Position numbers and translations under genes: made by a program
In this document: piece after piece, positions 19,852 through 28,986 of the stretch
Numbering within the stretch: position 1 is the first letter of the stretch
Layout of the letters: every line of letters begins with the position of its first letter
Assembly: GCA_027575765.1 (NCBI GenBank)
Contig: JANBPT010000359.1
Span: 1-41,766, forward strand
Direction of reading: 5' to 3'
Source of the DNA: Tieghemiomyces parasiticus
Lineage: Eukaryota > Kickxellomycota > Dimargaritomycetes > Dimargaritales > Dimargaritaceae
DNA length: 41,766 bases
The notes under the pieces: model-generated
The model's input: the letters and a program-made list of their open reading frames with translations, nothing else
Told to the model about the DNA's origin: nothing
The model's database searches: none

Positions 19852-20064
19852 ATGAAGCCTATCCTACGCTTGCCAGACCTCATCACCGTGAATCAGCGCG
19901 GAGACAAGCCGTTCCGGCTCGAGTTGGATCGAGCTGACTTGGATGTTACAACGATGGTGGGTCAAGTCTGTGAACGGGTTTGTTTGCTCTCCAAGGCCAG
20001 CTATTCAACAAGGGCTGGCACCTTCGTCAGGAGTGACCAAGAAAAGGCAGGTGAGGGGTACTAG
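19852..20064 (+). CDS. Candidate 70-aa ORF, unknown
   Basis: The frame opens with ATG after an A-rich context (AAAAC). Its first 36 residues look protein-like (MKPILRLPDLITVNQRG...) with mixed charged residues and GC-leaning third positions. A GCAG/GTGAGG donor-like site lies just before the stop, so it could be a first exon, but no matching downstream exon was found. No family recognised. It is equally likely to be chance. Confidence 0.22.
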   Translation: MKPILRLPDLITVNQRGDKPFRLELDRADLDVTTMVGQVCERVCLLSKASYSTRAGTFVRSDQEKAGEGY

Positions 20065-22434
20065 GCACGCTTAGAAGTGAGTGACTTTCCGGAGACAAGC
20101 TGCAGCAGTGAGAGGACCGTTGATGCGGGGTGCGGTGCACTGGGGTACCAGGAGGGGCGGGGTAAGCTGTAGATGGCGGTGCCACACTGAGTCTCATGAG
20201 GACCATGGTTGTTGGCTTTAGGATCAAAGCTATCAAGGAGAACAGAGGGTAGCTACAACCAAGTAATACATATGACTCAGCCCCCCTCCCCGCTCGATGG
20301 CAGAGACACGGTAAATTCCCTCCGTTTGGGCCGGAATCTCTACGGCGATACGCTTCATCTGGTTCTTTCCCGGTAATTAATGGAGGGGGGGCAGGAAAGA
20401 TGCGAGCTGAGGGGGGAAGGCCGCCGCCGCCGTCTTCCATTCACAGCCCGCTGGCAATATTGACGACCGGCGGGGTAAACAATCTGGGTCTCACCTGACT
20501 TTGGCGGCCGTCCTGCGCTCACAGCCCGGGTCGGTGGGAAGGCAAGCATGAGGGTTGCAGACAGTAATCCCACGCCGGGTATGGTGGCAAGAGGCGGACC
20601 AGCGCCCTGGTGGGGCCTGGCGAACGGGTTGGTACTCGTGCGGGCCGTACCCGTCGTGGGTAGGGCGAAAGATATCGGCTGGTCGCATGATGCTGCACGG
20701 TCCGGTAGCGCCTGCACGGGGCGGCGGCGTCGAGTCTTTTAATTGTGTGGGCGGCGCCATGTGCTAGGCTATCTGGTAGCTAGCGTGCAGACCGGGAATA
20801 GCCGTCCGGTAGACGCTGTGCCACATTTATCGGCTGGCGTGCCAGGACTTCTATACCGAGGTGTGCAGCCAGGGAGATTTCAGGAGGGATCCGGAAGGCC
20901 CCGAATATACAGGGTTGGTTGCGGTCCACCCAGAGCCTATCGTTCGATAATTCATCGCGGGCGTGGGAGCGGCATCAGGTATGGCGTGAAGAAGAGGGGG
21001 GAAGAGGCGTATCGAACGGAGGGCGTCGGCGCTGCATCGCATGCCTAAATGGCCCGAGGGATAATCGTAGGGTAGAAGGCTTCTGGCCAACGTCCTCAGC
21101 GTGCCCAGCGGGGCTGGCCCCTGCCTCTTTAAGACATGCGCTCCCCACAGCTGTCCGGCAGACGCAGACGGTAACGACTGCTGGGACCTTCCCGGCTGGC
21201 TGGCTGGCGTGTTCCTAGGCTGGGGAGGTGGGCTTGCAGCCGAGGCGACGGCTCCCCATGGCAAGTCTTTGGGGTCCCCAAGCCGTGCCGAAGGGGCATG
21301 GCGTGGTTGCTAAGGCCACTGGCCGTTGTTCGTAGGTTTGTTGTTGGGGAGGGGAGTGCTGACGGTGCAAATCCGTCCGCCTCACCCCCTATTTCCCCTT
21401 CGCCGTTTCCCATCCCGCCCGTCCGACACAGGGCCTCGCGTCGACAGAGGGAGGGTGCTGGGTTGGGGAGGGCCGTGGCCATCTACTTCCATAAATAATC
21501 CCGCCGGCCCCACCGCCTAGGTGGTGCGGTTGACCCTGTTCCCCAACTTTCCAGCCTTTCACTGCACACCCCCTCCTACTGGCCGTCTTCTATCTGGCTT
21601 TCAATCGCTACTACCGTTAAACTCCGTCGCTGTTTGCCTCGCCTACCGGCTGCCACCACGTTTTACGAAGTCTCATAGCTGGGCCCTATTTTTCCTGCCA
21701 ACGGCGCCCGAGCCTCCAAGTTCTCCTCCCCCTTCTCTTAAAAGCACTGACGTGGTACGCCTGGGTTCCGACTTCACCACTGCAACCAGCACCTTCAAGA
21801 CCGCCTTTTTTCCCCCCTGTTGCGTCATTCACGTCATCCGGCGGACTCCTAATTTGCCTGTTCAGGCGTACGTACTTCACGTTGCCATATTTTTACCAGC
21901 TGGCCCGGTGGCACAACCCTTACCCCGCGGACCGGTTATCCCGCAGTCCGGCTTCCCGAGCTCCCAAACCCGTCACTTGGTCGCTGCATCCCTTGCTCCG
22001 ATCGTTTTGTACTATACACATATCCACTTTGGCCCTTGCCAGCTAGCACCCTAGCCTCATGCACCCACCCCTCTCCGCTATCCCCGTCACGTCCACCCGA
22101 CTGCCTTCTACCGCCTTGTATCTACTGGACCTCGCTTTCTTTCCTTGCCACCAGCCAGTCAACCGTGCTTAAACGTGCGTGAGGTTAGCCCCTCAGTTTC
22201 CCGTTCACTCGACGCACCGCCCCCTCCCCGCGGATACCGTTCTCTTTTACTGCTCCCCGCCACGCCGCGGCTTTCGCGGACCGGGCCACCCTTACAGCCT
22301 CGCCCCTTGTCTCTCTCGGATTGTCGCCATTACCGGCTCTAATATCACCGGGCCATCCACCCGCTCCGCTTCTCCAGTCCCCTTCCACCACTTCTATTCC
22401 ACTCCGATCCCCATTCGTTTAGTGTGAAGCAGCG

Positions 22435-24375
22435 ATGGCGCTACCGGGCTCGTTGACCCCGGACTCTCCGGCCCGGCCGCTGAGCTGCAAGACCCCGGCA
22501 CGCACTTCCCCGGGATCTGCAGACGGGACGCCCCTCCCACACAGCGATGCTGGTCCGTTGTCGCCCCAGCCCCCGCCGTATTCCAGTCTGTTTGGCGAGG
22601 ACAGCCCGAGCGATCCCCTCAAGCGGCCGCCTCATTCCTCGCCGGCCACCTTCACCCCCGCTCTGCACCCCTCGACCCCGGTCGGCCAGGACGGCTTGCG
22701 AGGTAGCGCCGACCCGCACCACCGACCAGGCAGCCCGGCCTCCGCTCATTACACCGAGGCGGCCTCGCTGCCCCTCACCAACGACAGCATAATCTACGGC
22801 AAGATGCTCGAGCTGGAGGATCTGGTGTCGTCTGTCCAGCACACCCTCTACTCCCAGACCCGAGCCTACCGCGACGTGACCTCGCAACTCTCCGAGATTA
22901 GCCACACTCTTTCACGGCTGCAAACCGAGCCTCCCGCTAAAGCCACAGCACCATCCGAACTGGTCTCCCCGCCACCACCGCCACCCTCGCGGGTAACCGC
23001 TGCGGAGCCTCTGCCATCCTCAGCCGCCTCGGCTCGCCAGCTGGCCAGTATGCTGACAGACCTTGACCTCTCGTATCCATCGCCAATGGCCGTCGCCCCC
23101 ACTCCAATGACCCCGCGGCTACGGCGGAGCCCCTCGGACCACGCGACCCCGGTACCCCACCGGCCGGTCCCTGCCGCCTCGCGTGCGATGCTCGTCGAAT
23201 GCTACAGCGAAGACGAAGAGGATGATAGAGAAGAGGCGTCGGGGGAGGACGAGGGGGAGCCGGACGAAGCCGATGCAACCTATAACCGCATCAACGACAT
23301 ATTGCAGTCTCTCATTGATAACGCCTCCGAGGCGATTAACACCAAGAGCGGGTCTTACCTCGACGACCAGACCATCGCCCAGGCCGAGCAGGACGACGAG
23401 TACCTTACGACCTACCGCAAGCAGGTCACTCTTGTGAACCCTGGAGGTGAGTCCTTGGACTTGGATGAGGAGGAAACCGCAGGCGACAATACCGCCCCGG
23501 CCCCCACCTCGACCGAGTCCACCGTTCGGGAAAGCACTGCCCCGGAGGACGGTGTCGAAGTCCAATTCTGGTGCAAGGTGGTCAAGAAGGGCCGCGTCCT
23601 CCAGGAATCCCTCGACCAACTCCGTCAGGACGCTGGTGCCGTCGGTGGCAAAGCCCGGTTGCCCGTCCCAGACGAAGTAGTCAGCGAACACCAGCTCCAC
23701 AACCGGCTGGTTATTCCTCTCATGACGGCTGCTACTCCGAACCGACCCTTCCCGTCACCCTTTTCCCCGGCCATTGCGCCTGACGCCAAGTACTCGGCGG
23801 GATTTTCACCGCGGGCCTCCGTGGGCCGGTTCCGCACCTCTATCCGCAAGAGTCTGATTGGCGCCAACGCCCCTGTCGACCTGTTTTCTGAGGATGACGG
23901 GGTCGTCACAACCACCGGTCCCAAGGACGTCCAGTCGGCCGCCGAGTATGCGGAAGGCCGTCAAGTTGGCCACCACCATCAATCGCCCAGCGCCAAGGAG
24001 ACCACCCGCAGTTTCGTTAACATGCTCTACTGGACCCTGCTTTTCACCATTGGCGCCCTCCTTCTCGACTCCTTCATTTGTAATGTCGCTGGTCACCAGG
24101 TCCTGGGCCTCATTGACCATATCCACGCCACCACCGAAGCCGACGACCGGATTGAGGACGACGATTTTGATAGTGACGCCGACGAGGTGATGGCCACCCT
24201 CGAGGCCGAGCGTCGGCAACACGTGGATGGTGATGGCCCCGTCGTCACCGAGCCGGTCTCCACTCCCAGTTCCCGCACCGGCTCCGACCATTACTACAAT
24301 CCTCACCGGCCGCTTCCCGAGTCCTGGCCGGCGGAATACGCCGAGGGTCCTATCGTTGAGGAGATAGACGACTAG
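22435..24375 (+). CDS. Single-pass membrane protein of unknown function (646 aa)
   Basis: Not recognised. The N-terminal 110 residues are Pro/Ser-rich and disordered. Residues about 118-165 form a likely coiled coil (ELEDLVSSVQHTLY and following heptads). A disordered Pro/Ser stretch and an acidic patch follow (EDEEDDREEASGEDEG, about 258-273). A helical region with ILQSLIDNASEAI lies near 288-300 and another around QESLDQLRQD near 392. One hydrophobic span at about 531-553 (LYWTLLFTIGALLLDSFI) predicts a transmembrane helix, leaving about 90 acidic C-terminal residues with D/E clusters. There is no signal peptide, so a type II or internal-anchor topology is likely. A long C/T-rich leader precedes the ATG, and there are no introns. 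The layout (coiled coil, linker, one late TM) fits an organelle or nuclear-envelope tether, which is inference only. Confidence 0.8.
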   Translation: MALPGSLTPDSPARPLSCKTPARTSPGSADGTPLPHSDAGPLSPQPPPYSSLFGEDSPSDPLKRPPHSSPATFTPALHPSTPVGQDGLRGSADPHHRPGSPASAHYTEAASLPLTNDSIIYGKMLELEDLVSSVQHTLYSQTRAYRDVTSQLSEISHTLSRLQTEPPAKATAPSELVSPPPPPPSRVTAAEPLPSSAASARQLASMLTDLDLSYPSPMAVAPTPMTPRLRRSPSDHATPVPHRPVPAASRAMLVECYSEDEEDDREEASGEDEGEPDEADATYNRINDILQSLIDNASEAINTKSGSYLDDQTIAQAEQDDEYLTTYRKQVTLVNPGGESLDLDEEETAGDNTAPAPTSTESTVRESTAPEDGVEVQFWCKVVKKGRVLQESLDQLRQDAGAVGGKARLPVPDEVVSEHQLHNRLVIPLMTAATPNRPFPSPFSPAIAPDAKYSAGFSPRASVGRFRTSIRKSLIGANAPVDLFSEDDGVVTTTGPKDVQSAAEYAEGRQVGHHHQSPSAKETTRSFVNMLYWTLLFTIGALLLDSFICNVAGHQVLGLIDHIHATTEADDRIEDDDFDSDADEVMATLEAERRQHVDGDGPVVTEPVSTPSSRTGSDHYYNPHRPLPESWPAEYAEGPIVEEIDD

Positions 24376-24714
24376 TTATAATCTTCAGGCCCTATTGTCC
24401 TGGCCGCTGGTACTATTCCCCCCCCCCTTCGCCACTCTCCTATCGTTACCTATTCGTAAGGACCGGCCTGTCATTCCGATAGGAATCCTTATTTTTCTCT
24501 ATGGCCTCTTCTGGTCTCCGTTGTATTATGTCTTATCCCACCATCGCTCCACCGCCTGCGCGCTATATCATAGACCCCTCCCCTCACGGTACACATCACC
24601 TATTACTTCACTTCTTCTAACTCTGTGTTAACTATTACCCATGCATCTGTCACTTCTAAGGTCCTCCCCCCCTCCGATCCCACCACTATGTCGACAATAC
24701 AGCAGGGTGAAATC

Positions 24715-24729
24715 CCTCTCTCTCTCTCT
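24715..24729. repeat. CT dinucleotide repeat
   Basis: About seven CT units on the + strand. Confidence 0.7.
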
Positions 24730-24806
24730 ACTTCCTTCGCATACGTCGCTCTATCCCAAAACTAACCATAAAAATATGCCCAAAGATGTCCAGCTGGCAT
24801 GATTTA

Positions 24807-24822
24807 AAATAATAATAATAAT
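24807..24822. repeat. AAT trinucleotide repeat
   Basis: Run of AAT units ending just before ATGG. Confidence 0.65.
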
Positions 24823-25351
24823 GGTGACTTCTCCATTTCCCGGAGGCAGACAGGGTAGCCCACCATAATCGCCTGCACCACCCTCTATATTTGGGATATG
24901 GACCACAGGTCGAGTAGGTTGTCTCGACTGGAACGTAGCTCCTGCCGCCGCCACCATCTGCTTTGCCGTGCGAACAGCGGCGGCAGCCCCGACAAATTCC
25001 GCTTTCGCCAGTCCTTCTTGACGACCAGCACGGTAAACAGTTGGGGCTTGGTGGCACGGTCAGCTGGTCCGCCCAGGGTGGCGAACGCCGGGGCTCCTCC
25101 ATCAGAATCTATCCCACTGGCCAGGAAACTTCCCCACCAGCCCAAGTACCCTTCGTCACCAGCACTATCTAGAACTCGCCGGTCACCAGTCCAACGTTCC
25201 GATGTAAGCTTTTGCCAAGTTTAACCTCAGCCGCCCCAGCGTACCTCGCTCCCCGTTCCTTATTCAACCCCCACCCTATAACCTTACCCTGCCTGTCAAC
25301 TATCACTCCACATTCACACTTCTCCAAGACCCCCCCAACTTAGCTGCCACC

Positions 25352-26449
25352 ATGTCCACTTTTGAATTGCCCATCGTGGACGCCCGCCATTTCCTGGACG
25401 CTCCGGATTCCGCTGCCGCCCAGGTCGAATGCCGCAAGGCCGCCGCCGCCCTGAAAGACTATGGCTGTCTACTCATTCGCGACCCTCGGGTGAATCCGAC
25501 TGCCAACGACGAATTTCTCGACATGCTCGAAGCCTACTACGCCCAACCCCACGCCGACCTGCTACCTGACGCGCGGCCCGAGGTTGGGTTCCAGGTGGGT
25601 GTGAGCCCGGAATTTACCGAAGACCCGCGGTGTCGTACCGATACCGACTGCCAGGAGTTGATGGCTGGCCTGGCACCGTCGGAACGGCCGCTGGCGTTTA
25701 ATGGACCCGACCCCAAGTGGCGGTTCTTTTGGCGGATTGGGGAACCCCCCGCTGAAACGGCGTTTCCTCTGATGAACGCGGCGCCCGTGGTTCCGCAAGC
25801 GGCTCCGGCCAGGTTCCCGCGGTGGGCCGAGGTGATGGACGGGTGGGGGAACGCCTTGCATGATGCAGGGGTGTTGGTGGCCGAGATGGTGGCCGTCGGG
25901 TTCGGTCTCCCGCGTCGCACGTTCGCCGACCTTACTCGACAGGGCCCGCATCTCCTCGCCCCTACGGGCTCGGATTTAAGCAAGTACGGTGAAGTGGGTA
26001 CGGTGTTGGCCGGGTTCCACTATGATCTGAATTTCATCACCTTGCATGGCAAGTCGCGGTACCCGGGGCTGCACATTTGGCCCCGGAACCAAGGGTGCAA
26101 ATTGGCTGTCAAGGTGCCCGACGGGTGTCTGTTGGTGCAGACCGGCCGGCAGATGGAATGGCTGACGGGCGGCGAGGTGTTGGCCGGGTATCACGAAGTG
26201 GTGGTGACCGAGGCTACCCGACGGGCCATGGAGGCCCGTCGTAAAGCTGGGCGGGAAGATCATACCCCCCAGTGGCGTGTCTCGTCCACTTTCTTTTTGC
26301 ATATTGCGTCCGATCAGGTGCTGAAGCCCCTGGCACCCGGGTTTGATTCCGCGCCCGGGGCCCACAAATATCCACCGGTGCGTACCGGGGAATATGTCAA
26401 GAATGAGCTGGCCGGGATTAAGCTGATGGAAGAGTACACCGAGGCATGA
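25352..26449 (+). CDS. Isopenicillin-N-synthase-like 2OG-Fe(II) oxygenase
   Basis: Single exon, 365 residues. It belongs to the 2-oxoglutarate/Fe(II) oxygenase superfamily in the isopenicillin-N-synthase-like group; the substrate is unknown. The iron-binding facial triad is intact: H223 and D225 in FHYDLNFITLHG and the distal H281 in LAGYHEVVVT. The 2OG-binding R-x-S is R309-V-S311 in WRVSSTFFLH. The N-terminal DIOX_N-like block includes LKDYGCLLIRDPRV near residue 35. No signal peptide, so cytosolic action is likely. The ATG lies in a CACCATGTCC context after a C/T-rich leader. It is followed 630 bases later by an MFS transporter on the same strand, so a linked metabolic role is possible but not shown. 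Confidence 0.88.
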   Translation: MSTFELPIVDARHFLDAPDSAAAQVECRKAAAALKDYGCLLIRDPRVNPTANDEFLDMLEAYYAQPHADLLPDARPEVGFQVGVSPEFTEDPRCRTDTDCQELMAGLAPSERPLAFNGPDPKWRFFWRIGEPPAETAFPLMNAAPVVPQAAPARFPRWAEVMDGWGNALHDAGVLVAEMVAVGFGLPRRTFADLTRQGPHLLAPTGSDLSKYGEVGTVLAGFHYDLNFITLHGKSRYPGLHIWPRNQGCKLAVKVPDGCLLVQTGRQMEWLTGGEVLAGYHEVVVTEATRRAMEARRKAGREDHTPQWRVSSTFFLHIASDQVLKPLAPGFDSAPGAHKYPPVRTGEYVKNELAGIKLMEEYTEA

Positions 26450-27076
26450 TGGACAGGTGGGCACTACTAATGGCCTAACGATCCTCATTTCGAGTATGTG
26501 TACTATCTTGAATGAAGACCTTAGTGTCAAGGGTATGGGACTGAGAAGGAAGATATTAATTGAATATATATATATATCTGAAAAACAAAATTATTGAAGA
26601 CTGTTAAGCTGGAGGTCTCAGATTGCATTATTTCAGATAAAGCGTCGGAGAGTTAATGATGGCATGTTTGAGGACTACTCATCGAACCAGTTGCGGTGCT
26701 GTCCCCTGAAATGTCACATGGGTTACTCTAGTAAACTATACTGTCGTTGAAGTCAATTTAAACCACGCAACTGCCGCACTCGGTTAATCTACGGAGGTTC
26801 CTGCAGGGTCAATCATTCCTGTCAGCACTGGATCACAAGCCGCCACAAACCTTGCCATAAAGGATGGGGAGGGTGAAGGATACCAGTCGGCATGTTACCC
26901 TAGCCCATCGAAGTGGCTATAGTACATCGATGGATGTAGGGTCTACCTATACTATCCACCCTGCTTGTCTGTATTTCGTTAATATTATAATTTTTTGTAA
27001 CCGCCGCGTTCTGCTCAGATCGTCAGTCTTCTTTAGAGCCCACTTTTATATTTATCATTACCTTAATTCCCTAGGC
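26450..27076. other. AT-rich spacer and MFS leader
   Basis: Contains an AT microsatellite at 26564-26577. An ATG at 26864 is in frame with the transporter and would add 71 residues, but that segment does not resemble an MFS N-terminus. No separate gene seen. Confidence 0.5.
26564..26577. repeat. AT dinucleotide repeat
   Basis: Seven AT units in the 3' flank of the oxygenase gene. Confidence 0.7.
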
Positions 27077-28795
27077 ATGACTCAACGACCAGCCCCCACT
27101 CCTAAAAATGCATCCTGCAACCGACACTCTGCGGATACCGAAGCCAATCATTCGGCCGCTCAACCTCGCCCGGTACCTAGTGACCACGGGCCGCACATCC
27201 TGACTCGGGACATCGACTCAATATCAGCCTCTCCCCCCAAGGACGACAACAAGGTACCCTCAATTCCGAGAATAACCACCATTGAGGGCGGAAAGGACGC
27301 TGTCATACTTCCCTATACACCCTTTTCACCGGCTTGGAAGAAGGTCATCATAGCAATCGCAAGCGCGGCCTCCATGCTGAATATGTTCATAATTACTTCC
27401 TTCCTACCTACGTTGACCGAGGTGAAATATGATCTGGACTCAACCACCTCCCGCATTAACATTGCCCTAGCGATGTATACCTTGTTTCAAGGGATCGGTT
27501 CTATGATTTGGGGCCGCCTGGCCGATCAGTTCGGCCGACGTATCAGTTTCTCCCTGAGCTGTCTAATTTGCGCCCTATCATCCGTCGGGTGTGCCGTGGC
27601 CCAGTCGGACTCCGTCCTAATCACCATGCATCTTCTCCAGTCAGTGGGATCTTCGAGCGTGGTGGTGGTGAGCGCTGGTATTGTCGGCGACCTGTACGTC
27701 CCGGAGGAACGCGGCCGGGCCCTGGGGTTCATATTTGGTACCCAGCTGGCCGGGTCGATATCTGGTACCTTCACGGGTGGCTACATCACTGAATCGCTTA
27801 GTTGGCGCTGGACATTTTGGATTATCACCATCATCAGTGGTATCCTGTTTCTATTGACCGCCTTCGTCCTTCCGGAGACGCACCGCATCATCGTAGCCCG
27901 CAAGCGCCGAATCAACCTCCGTGGTCTTCCCCTGGACCTCTACCGCCAGCCCCTCTCGCAGCTTCGACTGGCCCATTTCAACCCCCTCGCCATTGCCCCC
28001 GCCCTCCGGTTTAAGTACGTGTGGATCCCCACGTTGGTCATCGTACTGATCGATGCGGGGTTTTTCTCACTCAACGCAGTATTGACTACCGTTCTGACCG
28101 ACCAGTATCATTATTCCAGTTCCCGTGTGGGCCTCTGTTATCTCGCTCAGACCTTTGGAAATATTGCAGGGTCAATCATGAACGGATACGTGACCGATTG
28201 CACCTACCAACGTGCGATTCGTCACCGAGAGAAATCCGTGGCTCATCAATTGGCCATAGAAAGGACACCGGGACATTCCAGCCCCCACAATGCACCTCTG
28301 GGCCGGGCCTCGTTTGATGGGTACACAGCTCTGGTGCCGGATGGCTTCGCTCCGTACGAGGCCCGTCTCCTATTCACCGTGATCAGTTTGGTCATGTTCC
28401 CTTTGGCCCTCATCACTTGGGCCTGGTGTGCACAGTACACCATCAGCGTGGCGACGCTGCTTGCCATGCAGTTTCTAGTCGGATTCAGCTGGTCGGCCGG
28501 TTACGGCGGGTTGTCGATCTACTTAATCGATATCTTTACCACCAGGAGCTCCTCTATCACTTCCCTAGCCAACCTATTCGGAAATCTGTATGCCGCCTTG
28601 TGGGCCGGTGTCATCCAACAGGTAAGGGAAAATTGGGGAACCGGTTGGGCTTTCTCATTTCTAGGTTTCACCTCGATCGTCGGGAGCGTTGCGGTTGCAT
28701 GGCTCTACCTCCGCGGCGAAAAGTGGCGCCAGGAAAAACCACCGCCTGCCTTCGAATTAGTCACCAGGGAAATGCCTACAACCCAAGGGCTTTGA
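27077..28795 (+). CDS. MFS transporter, DHA1-type proton antiporter (Qdr/Aqr1/Dtr1-like)
   Basis: A 572-residue membrane protein predicted to have 12 transmembrane helices. DHA1 transporters export drugs, weak acids, polyamines or metabolites from the plasma membrane in exchange for protons. The first helix begins around residue 90 (VIIAIASAASMLNMFIITSFL). Motif A, GRLADQFGRR, lies at about 146-155 between helices 2 and 3. GYITESLSWRWTFWI fits the end of helix 5, motif C region, and LPETHR the start of the central loop. The N-terminus before helix 1 is a hydrophilic cytoplasmic tail. The start at 27077 is preferred over in-frame ATG 26864, which adds 71 atypical residues. The central loop carries many Arg/Lys. 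Substrate cannot be told from sequence. The upstream oxygenase is on the same strand. Confidence 0.88.
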   Translation: MTQRPAPTPKNASCNRHSADTEANHSAAQPRPVPSDHGPHILTRDIDSISASPPKDDNKVPSIPRITTIEGGKDAVILPYTPFSPAWKKVIIAIASAASMLNMFIITSFLPTLTEVKYDLDSTTSRINIALAMYTLFQGIGSMIWGRLADQFGRRISFSLSCLICALSSVGCAVAQSDSVLITMHLLQSVGSSSVVVVSAGIVGDLYVPEERGRALGFIFGTQLAGSISGTFTGGYITESLSWRWTFWIITIISGILFLLTAFVLPETHRIIVARKRRINLRGLPLDLYRQPLSQLRLAHFNPLAIAPALRFKYVWIPTLVIVLIDAGFFSLNAVLTTVLTDQYHYSSSRVGLCYLAQTFGNIAGSIMNGYVTDCTYQRAIRHREKSVAHQLAIERTPGHSSPHNAPLGRASFDGYTALVPDGFAPYEARLLFTVISLVMFPLALITWAWCAQYTISVATLLAMQFLVGFSWSAGYGGLSIYLIDIFTTRSSSITSLANLFGNLYAALWAGVIQQVRENWGTGWAFSFLGFTSIVGSVAVAWLYLRGEKWRQEKPPPAFELVTREMPTTQGL

Positions 28796-28986
28796 TTGGT
28801 ATTGCTTTGGCGTTACTACTTTAAGTGTCCAAATCAAATCCCCATAATCAGGGCTATGGTCTCTATAATCTAGTAAACGGGCCCTAACAAACCGGCCGCT
28901 ACCCACTTTGCGACTAGCCAAGCACCACATCCACACCATACTGCGTATACATGATGCTTGTGCTTTACTACTATTGGGAATTGGAC

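Larger units (their letters stand above)
18157..22434. other. Long gene-poor block with microsatellites, then CT-rich leader
   Basis: About 4.3 kb without a supported gene. It contains a CA/CG microsatellite (18243-18280), an ATAA repeat (18842-18863) and an AT/ATA tract (19195-19230). A 70-residue candidate ORF at 19852 is listed separately. GC-rich sequence at about 20390-21500 lacks domain-bearing frames. From about 21530 to 22434 the + strand is strongly pyrimidine-rich, the apparent promoter/leader of the next gene. It could hide a noncoding RNA or a rapidly evolving spliced gene. Confidence 0.5.
24376..25351. other. Spacer between the membrane protein and the oxygenase
   Basis: No gene supported. 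The first 350 bases are T/C-rich (3' UTR), with a CT repeat at 24715-24729 and an AAT repeat at 24807-24822. The last 150 bases are pyrimidine-rich and form the probable leader of the oxygenase gene, which has an ACCATG start context. Confidence 0.55.

Noticed and set aside
21521..22054. 177-residue + ORF
   Set aside because: Opens with GTG in a pyrimidine-rich leader; sequence is what CT-rich DNA gives in any frame.
26864..27076. In-frame upstream extension of the MFS transporter
   Set aside because: Adds 71 residues unlike MFS N-termini; the ATG at 27077 leads into a typical hydrophilic tail.
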